A stretch of 64,000 bases of DNA from Sarocladium kiliense (taxonomy: Eukaryota; Ascomycota; Sordariomycetes; Hypocreales; Sarocladiaceae): assembly GCA_030734395.1 (NCBI GenBank), contig JAUZTG010000003.1, forward strand, positions 310,001 through 374,000, given 5' to 3'. The notes under the pieces are model-generated. The model saw nothing but the letters and a program-made list of their open reading frames with translations, was not told where the DNA came from and did not search any database. A program made the translations under genes and the position numbers. Positions 22,250 to 34,468 of the stretch are shown piece after piece. Every line of letters starts with the position of its first letter. Position 1 is the stretch's first letter.

Positions 22250-23004
22250 ATGGCATCCTTCGCCCGCTCGCTCCGGCCTCTCGCCACCGCGCGACGCCTA
22301 CCCATCAGCGCACGCTTCCTCTCCTCCTCTGTCCTCGGGCGCAACGACACCCAGCAGGCTGGTCGCGAACTCGAAGTCGGTGAGCTTGAGGGTGCCAAGT
22401 TCAAGATTGAGCCACTCCGCCGCACTGGTGAGGACGATGCCACGAAGCGCGCCCGTCTTGTTTGTACGTCCATCTGCCATGGCCTGCTAGTGATGATCAG
22501 GCTTCCATAGTATCACATCGCCAGCTAACGCATCACCTCTCAGACCAATCTCGCAAGCGTGGCACCCTTGAATCCGACCTTCTCCTCTCAACCTTCGCCT
22601 CTGCCAACCTTCCCACCCTGCCGTCACACCTCCTTGACCAATACGACCTCTTACTCGACGAGAACGACTGGGATATCTACTACTGGGCCACTCAGCTAGA
22701 GCCCGAGTCATCGTCTCAGGCACACACCAACCCCAGCGTCGCTCGCTCTCCAGCCTCAGCCACCGACCCTTCGAACAAGGAGGACAAGGTCACCCGTGAC
22801 CCGCCGTCAGGGGAGTGGGCGCAGACCGTGGGGAATTTCAGGCCAGCGTATAGGCCTGTGCCGAAAAGATGGATGGACAGTGAGATCTTGGGGTTGTTGA
22901 GGGAGCATGTTAAGCAGAGGAGTGTGGATGGTGGGGAGGGCAAGGGGATGGGGTTCATGCCGGCTTTGAATGCGGAAATGCTGCGTAAGGAGAGCTCTAG
23001 GTGA
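22250..23004 (+). CDS. SDH5: Succinate dehydrogenase assembly factor 2 (Sdh5/SDHAF2)
   Basis: Two exons (22250-22463 and 22544-23004) encode 224 residues. This mitochondrial matrix protein promotes covalent FAD attachment to the flavoprotein subunit of complex II. The N-terminus is Arg/Ser/Ala-rich (FARSLRPLATARRLPIS), a typical import presequence. The core family segment YQSRKRGTLESDLLLSTFA is followed by LPSHLLDQYDLLLDENDWDIYYW, the conserved acidic-helix region. The C-terminal extension after about residue 150 (Ser/Pro-rich, then RPVPKRWMDSEILGLLREH) is longer than in yeast but usual in filamentous ascomycetes. The intron falls between V and Y of the RLVYQS motif. Confidence 0.93.
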
Positions 23005-24236
23005 CGGTAGACAGAGCCATGGCATACGGCTTGAGGTGTGAAAGGAGTGGTACACGTTTAGAGTCTTTTATGACCTTTTGTAGAACATTGGCTGGGAAGC
23101 AACGGATAAAGCTCAGATTCGAATGGCTTGTACAATTCTCCGCAAACGCGGCCTTCTATCAGAATATGCTGAAGATCATCACCTAGCTCTGGGTTGACAG
23201 TGAACACATCCGGCACATGGCCCAGATACCCCTCTCTAATAAGACTCGCCGTGGGATACAAAACTCGATGTCGCCCACTAGAGAATGCCGGCATTACTCG
23301 GAGCAGGATCGTGATGCTGGTCGCATGGCTGGATGGGATCCATTGCAGCCGCCTCCGAAGACACAGGAGACCCGCGCGCAAGCTGACTCGATCACTTACT
23401 TTCCTTGTCATAAACAGCTCATCCGGGACGAGGAACAAGGTCATTCATTGTGTCGATGCAACCATTGCCACGGACCATGCAATGAGTAAGGTATTGGAAA
23501 TGCGTTGACTGTTTAACATCGCGGCTAGGCCATTAAGATCGAAGACGCGAGACAGGACGAACCCCGCGGGGATGTTCGTTCATGCTTGGCGCCTTCGAAG
23601 CCTTCCTTGTAGGAGGTAGTCAAAGTGAGTCGCGTCCTTTCACCCTATTATGTATGAGATTGGTCATCATACCCTCACCCCACACAATAAGGAATGAAGT
23701 AACTCAAAGCCAAAGCCCGGACACCGACGCACGCATGGGTCGTAGTCGTGGTTGCGGTCGCTTTTCATCGCGCTTTCGCGTCGCCGACCAGCACCGACTT
23801 TGCCATCCCCACCTCGGACGCCGGTGCCACTTTATTGGGTCTCGGCGGCTTCAAATCTGGGGCTTGATCTTGGTCAGCATTAGGCTAGAACAGGTGCCAT
23901 TGCGGACTTTCGCGATGTAGGCTGGCTTGAATTGCATGTTTCTGTGGCATTGCTTGTTGCAGATTCATGCTCTGATTATTGATGCCATCGTAGGCCCCCG
24001 ATCTTGGTGGGAACATAGTTGTATATAAAGGACATTTCGTCGCGCCTTAGCCATCGAATCCCCTCATCATCATCACATCATCCATCCATCCATTCAAAAA
24101 GCCATACAATCAACCATACTAGACAACTTTGCCAATTCAGTCACCACAATACGCTAAATCACCTCTCAACCACGCACTATCCTATACACAACGACCACCA
24201 CTTTTTATCAGTTCGACACCGAGAACATCACTCAAA
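23005..24236. other. Intergenic region and promoter/leader of the next gene
   Basis: 1.2 kb with no supported gene. The last 200 bp are a CA/pyrimidine-rich leader with cat repeats (catcatcatcacatcatcc near 24065), consistent with a transcribed 5' untranslated region starting after the TATA box at 24022. Confidence 0.45.
24022..24029 (+). promoter_or_regulatory. TATA box
   Basis: The string gtatataaag sits about 210 bp upstream of the ATG at 24237, immediately before a pyrimidine/CA-rich leader. It fits the consensus well, which suggests a regulated rather than constitutive gene. Confidence 0.5.
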
Positions 24237-24863
24237 ATGTCTGCCCTTCTCAACCACGAAGAGATCATTGCGGCCGCAGCGGCTGATCCCTCCAACACCC
24301 CCATTACCTTTCCCGACGACCATGTCAACGAGACCATCGGCTCTCACTACACCGTCGATGAGCCCTTCACCTACACTCTGACCCAACTCTGGGACATGGA
24401 GGTCAAGAAGGCTCGCAACCCAGCCAAGTACCTTCGCCCCATCATCCGTCCCGGCAGCCTCAAGGTCTTCGACACCCAGGTCAACGGCGACATCGAGACC
24501 TTCACCCGCGTCTCCGACCAACGCCGCTTCCAGAACCCCGCCGAATTCGGCACAGTCATTGAGCAGGTCCGCATCGACCATGCAAAGCACCAGGTCTTCT
24601 TCGTCGGTATCCCGGAGGTCACTGGCCCTGACGGCGAGAAGATTGTCGCGGGGAAGAACCAACCGACGTTCCACGTCATTCACGGTGCACTTGGCGAGGA
24701 AAATGCGCCAAAGAACACCTGGAAGGTTGTCTTCCTGACGGAGAAGAGGGATGAGGGGCTGCAGGAGACTCTGGAGAACATGGGGAAGAGCCCTTTCTTG
24801 TCCATGTACAATGAGATCTACATTCAGGAGGATCTGGGTCGGACTTTGACTCGCAAGGAGTAA
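24237..24863 (+). CDS. Hypothetical 208-residue protein
   Basis: A single exon from the ATG at 24237 (context caaaATGtc). The frame is open upstream to 24129, but that part overlaps the leader. The protein is soluble and slightly acidic, has no signal peptide or membrane helix, and begins MSALLNHEEIIAAAAADPSN. It contains a well-structured middle (KYLRPIIRPGSLKVFDTQ, VRIDHAKHQVFFVGIPEV) and a charged C-terminus. Codon usage is strongly C-ending, like a highly expressed gene. With the TATA box upstream this suggests an inducible abundant protein. I do not recognise a family. Confidence 0.75.
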   Translation: MSALLNHEEIIAAAAADPSNTPITFPDDHVNETIGSHYTVDEPFTYTLTQLWDMEVKKARNPAKYLRPIIRPGSLKVFDTQVNGDIETFTRVSDQRRFQNPAEFGTVIEQVRIDHAKHQVFFVGIPEVTGPDGEKIVAGKNQPTFHVIHGALGEENAPKNTWKVVFLTEKRDEGLQETLENMGKSPFLSMYNEIYIQEDLGRTLTRKE

Positions 24864-25772
24864 GATATGCATATAATAGTAATGATAATAAGCACCCAAA
24901 TATGTCAACTCTCTCTGCTCAGAATCGACTTCGGCTGTTTGTCAATTGCGGTGCTGGTCCTCACAAAAAAAGCCAGTGAACCTGACCTGGCCCTCTTCCC
25001 TTCACCGGCAGAGCAGGCCCAGTCAGGATTCACTCAGATGTAGTCTGCATGTCAGAACTCACATATAACGGGACAGGTCTCGAGAGTGCGTCTCGTAGTG
25101 CATAAGATGTTCCCAGACCTCAGCCAGCTCGCCTTTCCAGAAGCATCTCCTCACACGAGTGCCTCATCTCACCCCAACATTAGAATAGCACCCTTTCATC
25201 TGTCCCAACGGTCCGTGGCAGCTGGCATCAGCATCTAGCAGACCGATCACACTAGATCACTTCAGACCAAAGCTCTCGCAGCTTCCACATAGTATAAAAA
25301 CAAAACAAAACATCAGTCCCTCCCTCTCACTTGATTCTTTCCCTTCCAACGTCACCTCTCTATTTCTCAATTCGGCCTCATCTGATCAGGTTGGGTACCT
25401 CTCATCTTTCTCTTCATTATCCTCCTCCCCAGCTGCGGCTGTACATTGCTCAGGTCAGTCGTCCATCTCCTCCTTCCACCTCTGCTGCAAGTCTTTGGGC
25501 TACTCGTGAACCGAGTACTCGCTGTCTCCCTTGCTTGAGCGCTCGCTGGAACCACATCAGTTGTTCGTTGCCCATCCATTGGTCGAATTGTTCCCATCTC
25601 CGTGCATTTCCGCTCTTCTTGCGCTACACAAACAGTCTCTTCACAGCCTCGAGAGTGCCAGTTCCGTCTCTTTTCCTGCATCAGGTCCTCGTCTCTTACC
25701 AGCCTCACTTGGTCGACCACGCTGACATTTTACCTCGCAGGCCACCTCGAATCAAAAACAAGTCGCGTCAAA
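24864..25772. other. Intergenic region with promoter and long leader of the zinc-knuckle gene
   Basis: 0.9 kb. The right half (25310-25770) is a strongly pyrimidine-rich strand that follows a TATA-like element and is probably a 5' untranslated region of about 450 nt. Confidence 0.45.
25293..25300 (+). promoter_or_regulatory. TATA box
   Basis: The string agtataaaaa precedes an A-rich tract and then a C/T-rich leader running toward the ATG at 25773. Confidence 0.4.
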
Positions 25773-27413
25773 ATGGCTGATTGGAACAACGGAGCCAACG
25801 CCGGTGGTGACTTTTCTGAGCCGGCGTATGATGAACATGGCGGGAACGACGGTTTCGGGTACGGGCTTCTTGTCGATTCGGTCTATCTTGAGCTTGTGTT
25901 CTAACGTATGCACAGTGGAGCTGCTGGTGAACAAACTTGCCGGTCGTGTGGTCAGCAGGGCCATTACGCTAGAGAATGCCCTGATAAGCCGCCCATGCTT
26001 TGCCGGGCATGTAACCAGGAAGGCCACTTTGCGAAGGAGTGTCCCGAGAAGCCTGCGCAGGTTTGCAAGAACTGCGGCCAAGAGGGTTAGTCGTGTTCCT
26101 TTTCAGACTTGTAAGGCTGCTCACGCCTCCAGGCCACATCCGTCAGCATTGCGAGAACGCGCGCCTGATCAGCCGCGATCACATTGCCACCATCACCCCC
26201 GAAGAAGCATGGACGAAGATCAAGCTGGCTGTTGCTAAGCGCGACATGGACGACGTCCGCGAGGCGGTGCAGGAGTACATGAAGTCCATGAGTGGTACAC
26301 CGACCTACCGTGATCTTCAGGAAGGCTTCATCGGCGACAACATCGGCCTTTGGTTCATCCCTTTGGAGCGTGAGCTCCTACCGGTGTTCTCCAACATGGA
26401 TCTTCAGGGGAACATGGGCAAGAAGTGGAGTGTGTCGTACCGCTTCTCCGAGAAGCCGGAGCGTCCCATCGAGGTCGACGGCTGGCCGGCTTCGCGCGAG
26501 GCTATCCTCGCTCGTCTTGACGACGCTGGCGAGCCGACCAACACCGGTAAAAGTCGTTGTGCACGCTGTGGAGAGGTCGGCCATATCGCCAAGGAGTGCG
26601 CTCAGGAGCCTGAAGAACGCCAGGCTCCCCAAATCTCTTGCTTCAACTGCTCAGGCGTAGGCCATCGTGTCCGTGACTGTGAGTGTCTGCCAACGCAACA
26701 CATATAATGGAGCCCATGCTAAATTTGCTTCAGGTCCCCAGCCTCGTATCGACCGCGATGCGTGCCGCAACTGCGGGTTTGTACTCCGATGTCCCCTCGA
26801 TAACCACATTCGTGCTAACCACTTGTTTTGATCTCATTAGCAAATCCGGACACCGTGCGAACGAGTGCGATGAGCCTCCTAACCCCGAGAACGTCGAATG
26901 TCGCAGGTGTAACGAGAGTACGTGCTTCTCGTTCCTGGTTCCGCTCCCGACCATGCTGACACCACATAAGAGGGTCACTTCGCAAAGGACTGCCCAACAG
27001 CCCCATCATTCGCTTGCAGAAACTGTAACCAGGAGGGCCATAAGGCTTCTGAATGCGATCAGCCTCGCAACATGGATCTCGTGACTTGCAGGAACTGCAA
27101 AAAACAAGGCCACATGAGCCGTGACTGTCCCGAGCCCAAAGACTGTAGGTCATCAAACACTCGACTTCAAGACATCGACATCTAATCAGGTCCAGGGTCC
27201 AAGGTGCAATGCAGTCGGTGTAATGAGTATGGCCACACGAAGGTCCGCTGCACAAAGCCTCCCGTCGATGATGGCGGCTTCGACAACGACAACTTCGACA
27301 GCTCTGCCCCTGGCGGCATGGAGACTGGCCACAAGGTCGCCGGAGGCGGTGACTCGGGCTGGCAGCAAGACGCTTCATACTCTGCCCCTGCGATTGACAG
27401 TGGCGGCTGGTAG
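25773..27413 (+). CDS. Multi-CCHC zinc-knuckle nucleic-acid-binding protein (Gis2/Byr3/CNBP-like)
   Basis: The protein is spread over about seven short exons starting MADWNNGANAGGDF. It contains ten CX2CX4HX4C knuckles: three at the N-terminus (CRSCGQQGHYAREC, CRACNQEGHFAKEC, CKNCGQEG/HIRQHC), then a 145-residue non-knuckle block, then seven more ending with CSRCNEYGHTKVRC. A Gly/Asp-rich tail closes it (SGGW at the end). Several introns cut inside knuckles. Knuckle proteins of this type bind single-stranded RNA or DNA and act in translation and stress responses. The central block (TPEEAWTKIKLAVAKRD, then WPASREAILARL) sits between knuckles in other filamentous-fungal homologues too, to my knowledge, and distinguishes them from yeast Gis2. 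Exact exon ends within the 26.7-27.0 kb part were not all verified. Confidence 0.87.
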
Positions 27414-28552
27414 ATCACTCAAGGGACTTGGCCATTGACCGTCGAAATGGTCGAACTCTTGGTGATGAGGTCCGATGAAGATATATGGTTGCTCGGCAGG
27501 AGGAAAACAAAGTGCTTTGAGGAACATTGTGTCGCGTAGGGCTTTCGAGGGAAATTCTCAGACTAGGAGAGAAGCCTGATATTTGCTATTTACCCCTTCT
27601 CAGAAATGCCAGATACAGTCATCCAGACTCCTTGTGCTATTATCATGAGTAAGATATGTGTCGTTCGCAAGTAAGATACATAGCGTTTTAGTGTAAGATA
27701 TATGGTATCTGCACAGTCACTTGCTGTTCATGTAATCCGAACTAACGAACGAACGTCTCGGATCGACCTACTTACATATGTTGATCATCACATCGCATGG
27801 AAGCAATACAAGTATCAATAAGGAGTGCATACAACCAGAAACTCTGGTATTATTTGCATCTTGAGGACTGCGTGCTTGACGAAAAGACCACATTCGCGTT
27901 TCGGTGGTGAATTACGTTAGTGCAGGGTAGTTGCGCGGCACGCGTGGGCAAAGCGAGGAGAACACGCGCGCGCCAACAGAGCAAAACATCGCTTCACACA
28001 GCATGCCGAAATGTCTCATACTGGCCGACGACCTTGCCACGAAATCCCCGAGCATGCCTCCCTGCCGGCCATGTGCAACTTCGGCTCCGCTGCTGCGCCG
28101 TTTACCGCAAGACAAACACAAAATGGATCAGCCCTGTCACGGCCCTAGTACGGAGGACCTCGAGCGAAATAAAAAAACTACGTCATTCTAGTCCGCTCGG
28201 GAGCCAGGGGCTCGGGCAAAGGATCGTGGAGTTATTGAGCCTCAGTCCGGCTGGCGGGAGAGCTGCAGCTACGGAGCATGGAGGAGAATATGGAGAGCTT
28301 GGCGTTGGATGCGATGCTTCGATTCTGGACCGTCAATGTTGTCTCGTCTTGGTACGCGATGGACTGCAATTGATTATTTGCGTACAGTTGCGCAACAGCG
28401 GATCTTTCCTTGTCCTATGCTCTCTCCGCGCTCATGTCTCATCACTTACATGCTTTCCTGGATTTGTGTGAATGAAGATAAGAATTACCAAGGTGGGGAG
28501 AATTCCATGTTGTGTCAGGGCCCGCGATGGCGGCGGAAGACTGACCGCGTGT

Positions 28553-28560
28553 TGACGTCA
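28553..28560. promoter_or_regulatory. CRE palindrome TGACGTCA
   Basis: A perfect ATF/CREB binding palindrome, about 3 kb upstream of the atfA start codon. AtfA-type bZIP factors bind this element, so it is a candidate autoregulatory site. Distance and the chance frequency of an 8-mer keep confidence modest. Confidence 0.35.
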
Positions 28561-30347
28561 TTGAGCAGTTGGACAACCGCAATCAGACCTCATGGCTGTT
28601 TTGCATCGGGAAGCAAAGAACAGTAACTGCGAGATCCGGAGCTTTACTCCCATAAGCTAATTCTAGCACCGGCCGAAGTGTGATCTTGGTTGGCTGTAGG
28701 CTAGCAGCGTAGTGCACTAACGTAGCCACACTTAACAGCTGTCAGGACATGATGAGGAGCCACTGGGTTGGCGCATCCAAGAGAAGCACTGAGACGTAGT
28801 TCGACTCGGAAGTTGTTTGGAATCCTGTCTCACTGTCAATGCTGGCGTCACATAACGCACAACCCCCTTCAGAGTAACAGGAATCGAGATCTCGTGACCT
28901 CGCAGATCATCAATGTATTGACGAACCAGCGGCTGCCGATAACCATCGCTCGCCCCCCCCCTGTAGATGGATCAGAGGCGGTCACAGTCAGGCTGGGGAA
29001 CGGGCAGATATTACGGAAGCTGAAGTGGCAGGAGGATTAGCGAAACGTCGGTGAGCTTTGACTGTGCGTCTCTGTCCTCAACAGGCAGCTTGGGCGTGCG
29101 CAGTGTGTTCCGTTTCGAGCATGGCGTGCGGTTCCGGGACAGATGAACCGAGGGCTGCCCCTTGAACGCGGCGTGCCAACATCGATAACGCGCGCGTGTT
29201 CAGCCCTAGGTTCTTCCAGGAAGGTTTGTTCCGAGGTAACTCACGAAGCTGGATTAGAATATCAATGGTAATTCAAGCTTCAAATCGGGATCGTAGCTTC
29301 GGAAGAGTCAGTCGCTACCTTTTGTGACTTGGGATGATGGTGGGTGGGTGCCGCGCTGAAGAGGAGGGGAGGACGCGACGAGACAAGCAATGCGACAGGC
29401 GATCGCGAATTTGCGTCATTGAAGCCTGCAGAACAGTTATTGGCCGGGGAAGGAGGGCGACCCCCTGGAAACTGGTAAAGTGGAGGCAGGAGCAAACACG
29501 CCAGAAGCAGGCAGGGGGGGGTTCTTCGAGCTGGAGTCTACTGGTCAATCAGCCTGTAGCAGCAGCTCTTTCGGAGGAAACAGCGTGCCAGTATGAGGAA
29601 TCGTTGGGACAAGTCCAGTCGATGACTGGCAGAAGGCTGGTCGATGGCGAGCCAGGAGCCCAGACCCCACCATCGACAACACGAGCACAGCTGGGGATTG
29701 GGTGGAAGCAGGCCAGACCTTGGCCCGTGACGCAACCTCCCTAGCCTGCACGCTAGCAGAGTGGGACACCACTAGTCTGATCCTGGTCCGTTCGTTACGG
29801 TGGAGGCATGCTGGCACAGTGCGGCTGCTATTCGGGATAAGGTGGTGCGGTGAGGTTGGAAGCTGGGTGTTGGGTGCCTCGGATCAAACACACCGGGAGC
29901 GCTCCAGGAATTTCCTGGAGCAGCAGGACATTAGCGATTCGAGGCAGAGAAACAAGGTCGCCCATCTCAGCCTCGATCGTACGGCACTCATCACGGTTGT
30001 TGGCCGGCGTCAGCCAGGCTGCATAGGTCCATCTCGATGAGAGGCAATCCTACCCACCCACCATCGGACGGTGAACTGTGTGTTATGGCCTGGTCGATGA
30101 TTGCAGCAACTCATCGGCCGATTTCAAAGCAACCCACGACCACCAGCACTGGCGGACATCCAGCCAGCGGCGACGGCGCCCACTCGCACAGCACCCACCC
30201 ACTGAACGCTCACTGGACGCTGGACAGACAGCCTGTGCCGCACAGTGCGCTGTCTGTACCGAGTCGCCCCCCAGCGTTTTTGTCAGCAACAAAAAGGCGG
30301 GTGGAGATAGGCATTTCCAGCAACGTCGCGTCCGATACTGGCTTGTG

Positions 30348-30359
30348 ATTGGCTATATA
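30348..30359 (+). promoter_or_regulatory. Inverted CCAAT box and TATA-like element, putative atfA core promoter
   Basis: The string gattggctatatac combines ATTGG (CCAAT on the other strand) with tatata. It is followed within about 300 bp by the pyrimidine-rich leader of atfA. Confidence 0.4.
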
Positions 30360-31524
30360 CCACCTCATCTCATTAACGGTGACCTCGGACCACAGTGAGG
30401 GGGCTCCATCACAGCAGTCCGAGCCGAGAACAGCTGCACAGTGCGGGCTACAGTATGGAGCCTCGCCAGGGGCTCCCCTTCTTCTCTCTTGCACCACCTG
30501 CACACGTTGGTCGCAGGCCCGGCTCCAATTCTAGCCTGGTGGCATCCCATCCCATGCCATCCATGTTGAATAGGTGTGTGGCCGGGGGTCAGAGGCCAGA
30601 GACAGACACACAGACACGGCGCTGCTGCTCGTGTCGCTTTCTTTTTTTTTCTTGCCCGTCCTCCCCCCATTTTCCACAACGTCATCTCTGACGTCTTTTC
30701 TCTTTCCACAAACCTCGAATCGTCTCCCGCACTGCACCACAGCAACCAGCAGAGCAGCAGCATCCCAAACTACCGCCAGCCTGGGCGCAAATTCGACGCA
30801 TCCTCTTTTCGCTCGATTTGTTCAAGCAGCCCATTCATTCTACTGCAGATCTCGCCTTTGTTTGTCTTGTTTTGCTGGTCCACGCCTTCGTTTGGTGTTC
30901 TACCGCCTTTAGTACTACGACGCCAGGTTTTCGCCAGCCTCAGACCAGTCTGTTGTTTGGTATTTGCGCCTGCAACGACAACTTTGCAGCTTCACGTCTG
31001 CTTTGTTCTCTTCGATTTGTGTTACCACGTTATCCCTCGTTTTCTCCCCATCATCCAGTGCGCCTTTGCCTCGGTGGTACTAGCAGTGACTCGGCGCTCA
31101 GAGGAGTCACGCAAGCCACCCCAGGAATTATCGCTGGCTTTCACAGGGTCTCGTTTTGGGAGCAACGACATACATCCCTAGCATCAGGAATCGCAGACGG
31201 GCGTCGCTCGCATTCCTGTCGAGTCTCTTTTCCCCTCCCTTACACTCTTCTTAAAACTCAACAGACGGTAGCGGAAGAGTAAAAAGGGGGATACAGGCAT
31301 CGACCGGGCGCGTTTCTTTTGTGGTTGCACACTGCCACCCAAGCCAGCCCGCCGCCGTCGCTGGGCCGTTCTCTGCCTCTGACCTCATCAGCCTCTCACC
31401 TCCTCCCAACGCATCAACCCATTGCGTTTGTCTTCCGTCAACACCCCACCTTTCATCGGCCCAACCTTATACTACCTTGCTCTTTTCACTACCTTACCCT
31501 ATAATTTAATACATCATCGTCATC

Positions 31525-33343
31525 ATGGGGACAACTGACGCCAGCGCAACTGCGCAAGGCGCCTCCAAGTCTCCCAAGAAGACCACCAAGTCCCCCCCTC
31601 GCAAAGGTAAGCCAGCCATCCCCTCTCGACCGCCCCCCTTATCCATTCTTTCTTCCGTCACCTTGCATCATCATCACCACCCTTGCCCATATCGTCCTTG
31701 TTTGACGTCTATCCCTTCGTCATCTCGCCATTGCCTATCCAAACCTTCGTTACATCGTCGCTTCTAACACACTGTTTCTCAGACACCGCCGACGCAAAGA
31801 CGGATTCGACCAAGGCTGAGGCCTCGACCAATGCCGACGCCGCCGCGAAACCTCTCGCACCGCCGCCCCGACCCGGTCAACAACAAGGCAACAACTCTCC
31901 CGACTACTTCTCCAACCAGCCTGGCGGCTCCCTCAGTCTGGAGCCCAATCCGTTCGAGCAGTCCTTCGGGGGAGGATCAGGACCAGAGACACCTGGAGGC
32001 ACCAAGCTTCCTTCTGTCGCTGCCTTAACGTCGCCGTCGTCTCTTCTGCCCGGCAGCAACGCGACCCCGTTCAACTGGGGCGGTGGTTCCCTTAGAACTG
32101 GACCGCTGAGCCCTGCGATGCTTTCTGGTCCTACAAGCGATTACTTCAGTGATACTCATCATCTTCGCGGCGGCTTCCCTACGCCGAACGAGTCTGGTCT
32201 TCGATCTGGGCTGACTCCCGGCGGCAGCGGGTCTATGTTCCCTGCCCCGAGTCCTAATTCCCAAGCACTCTTCAACCAACTAGCAAGTGGTGGCGCAACA
32301 CCTAGTACTATCGACTTCCACCGTACTGCTATGAGCGCTGCGGCAAAGCGTGAACAGAATCAAGTCAACAATACTAGCCAGCCAGCAGCTCAACCCGCTC
32401 AACAGCCAACGCAACAACAAGCAACTACCCAACCCCAGGATATGACAAACGGCGCCCCTGCCGTCAAGACCGAGCCCAAGTCGTTCGATCCCCACGATAA
32501 CGACGCTGCAAACGGCCTCTTTATGCTTGCACAGGGTGCTCAGCAAAGGAACGGCGTACAGAACGGCAACCAGTTTACTGCCACTACTGTGGCTCCTGCA
32601 CACGCTCATCCTGCGGCTGTCAACCCTCACATGTCGCCCCAGATGTCAAGCGTTAATGGTGGATCTGTTGGTTCGATCAGAGGCGCCAGCGAAGGTAGCA
32701 TGATGTCTGAGGAGAGTGAGCCCAGGCCCAACACTCGCGGCAAGGGTAAGCGGACGAACTCCGCTGCCAATGGGCGTAAGAAAGCTGATGACGGGCCTGT
32801 TAAAGCCCCACCCAGCAAGAAATCTAAGGCCAACAATGGAGGCTCCATAAACGGCGGCAGCTATGATGAGCCGCCATCCGACATGGAAGATGATATGAAG
32901 GACGAAGATGGCCCCAAGGGCAAGATGACCGATGAGGAAAAGAGGAAGAACTTCCTTGAACGCAACCGGTATGTGCATTCGCGCGGCATCTCCCTGCTCA
33001 CAATCGTATATTAACATTTTACAGTGTTGCCGCCCTCAAATGTCGCCAGCGCAAGAAGCAATGGCTGGCCAACCTCCAGACGAAGGTTGAGATGTTCAGC
33101 TCTGAGAACGATGCCTTGACCGCCCAGATCACGCAGTTGCGGGAGGAGGTCGTAAGCCTCAAGACCCTGCTGCTTGCACATAAGGACTGCCCTGTCACGC
33201 AGCAGCAGGGTCTCCATGGCGCTTTCATGTCCCAGGTTGCCGAGCCGTATAGCAACGCTCAGATGAACCCCTACGGAATGGCTGTTCCAATGGGTGGGCA
33301 GCCTGTGATGGCCGGTCAAGGCCACCAGCGGCGCTTCTCATAG
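31525..33343 (+). CDS. atfA: bZIP transcription factor AtfA (ATF/CREB family)
   Basis: Three exons (31525-31606, 31783-32968, 33025-33343) encode 528 residues. The C-terminal bZIP has the basic region NRVAALKCRQRKKQWL followed by a leucine zipper (LQTKVEMFSSENDALTAQI and onward). The second intron falls within the codon for the Arg before VAALK, a position I would expect in this family. N-terminal segments match AtfA/Atf1 homologues: NPFEQSF and the SP/TP-rich phosphorylation region, the LRSGLTPGGSGSMFPAPSPN block, NGLFMLAQGAQ, and a Gln-rich stretch. AtfA acts downstream of the Hog1/SakA MAP kinase in oxidative and osmotic stress, conidial dormancy and secondary metabolism. The long upstream region suggests complex control. 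Confidence 0.93.
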
Positions 33344-34468
33344 GGCGAGATGCCTGCAAATACAATGGCTGTGGCGCAGGACCCTGAGATAATGGTTTCT
33401 GACGCATTACATCCTTCTATATGAACGGGCGAAAGTCCGGCAGAGGTTTGAAGGCTCTAGCACACGCCAGGTCATGGCGATGCGGGGCGTCATTTTGATT
33501 GGCCGTACGTTTTATATAACACGGCAATGTCAACCTCTCAATTCTTGTACATCATTGACGAGACTATGAGATATTTGGGGCCATCAAAAGCTGCCTCGAG
33601 GTACACGAGATCTACGAGGAGCACTTCCCAAGAAGATAAGTGATGAGGCCGGCGAGCCCGGGGCGACATGGCGTCGTCAGCAGGTAACTTCCAAATCTGT
33701 GGAAGATGATTGGATTGTATGCGCTATTCTTTCTTGCTACGGCGAGCATACGCACATCATCAAAAGGTGTTTGGCCGGGACTTGCTTATATGTCAAAGAG
33801 GCGTTGGGTTGTGTTTTGTCTAGTACTCACAGAAGACGGTACTCTGGTGTTTGTAGGTTGCTTCGGGATTGTAGCATAGGCAAAGGTAGCTACATGGAAC
33901 ATAGTCTATAACACAACGCTCAGTTCAGGTATGCGATGCGTGATAGTGTGACTGTACGGAGGCATTAGTTCTTCCAAATGGTGTTGTCGACAACTGTTTT
34001 GTGTTGTAGAGTGCTGAAGGATGAGGAGCTGCAGCAGCCAATCAGGAGCGACTGTTGTGGAGCCCCTCGATGATCCCGAATCAGGACTAGCGCCGGTTGG
34101 CCAAACGGTCCCTCCTCACGCATGTAAACAATGCCAACGCAAGTGAAGCTTTTCGACACACGCTCCCGCATCATCGTCGCCCGCCATCCCGAACGAGTAC
34201 TGCCGACCTTTACTCCTCCGCATTACCAGCAATTCTATTAGAAGCATCATCACATTCGGACTTCCGCCAACCGCGCCCCCGACGAGCTTGCGCGCATTGA
34301 CGCGACCACTGCATCTCCATCCAGAAACTCCCATCACCGACGCGCCACTCCCTGCATACCGAAGGATAGGAGCACCTTTCTTCCCACCACCGAACGCAGC
34401 GAGCTCCTTGAAACTCATCAGCACGCAACAAAATCCATGTTCGTGAACTTTCGCGACGACAGCCATCC
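33344..34468. other. Intergenic region between atfA and dsn1
   Basis: 1.1 kb with no gene-like frame. It should contain the atfA 3' region and the dsn1 promoter. An inverted CCAAT motif (ccaatcagg on the plus strand near 34038) lies in the middle. Confidence 0.45.

Larger units (their letters stand above)
27414..31524. other. 4.1-kb gene-poor region upstream of atfA
   Basis: No supported gene on either strand. The right end has an inverted CCAAT box plus a TATA-like box at 30348-30359, followed by a strongly pyrimidine-rich stretch (30640-31510) that looks like a 5' leader of about 1.1 kb. Several ATGs with short open frames lie in that leader. A perfect CRE palindrome is at 28553-28560. Confidence 0.5.

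Noticed and set aside
24228..24908. 226-codon minus-strand open frame
   Set aside because: It is a shadow of the highly biased gene at 24237-24863 on the other strand.
30576..31282. Overlapping open frames of 154-201 codons
   Set aside because: They lie in the pyrimidine-rich leader of atfA and translate as Phe/Ser/Leu-rich low-complexity sequence.
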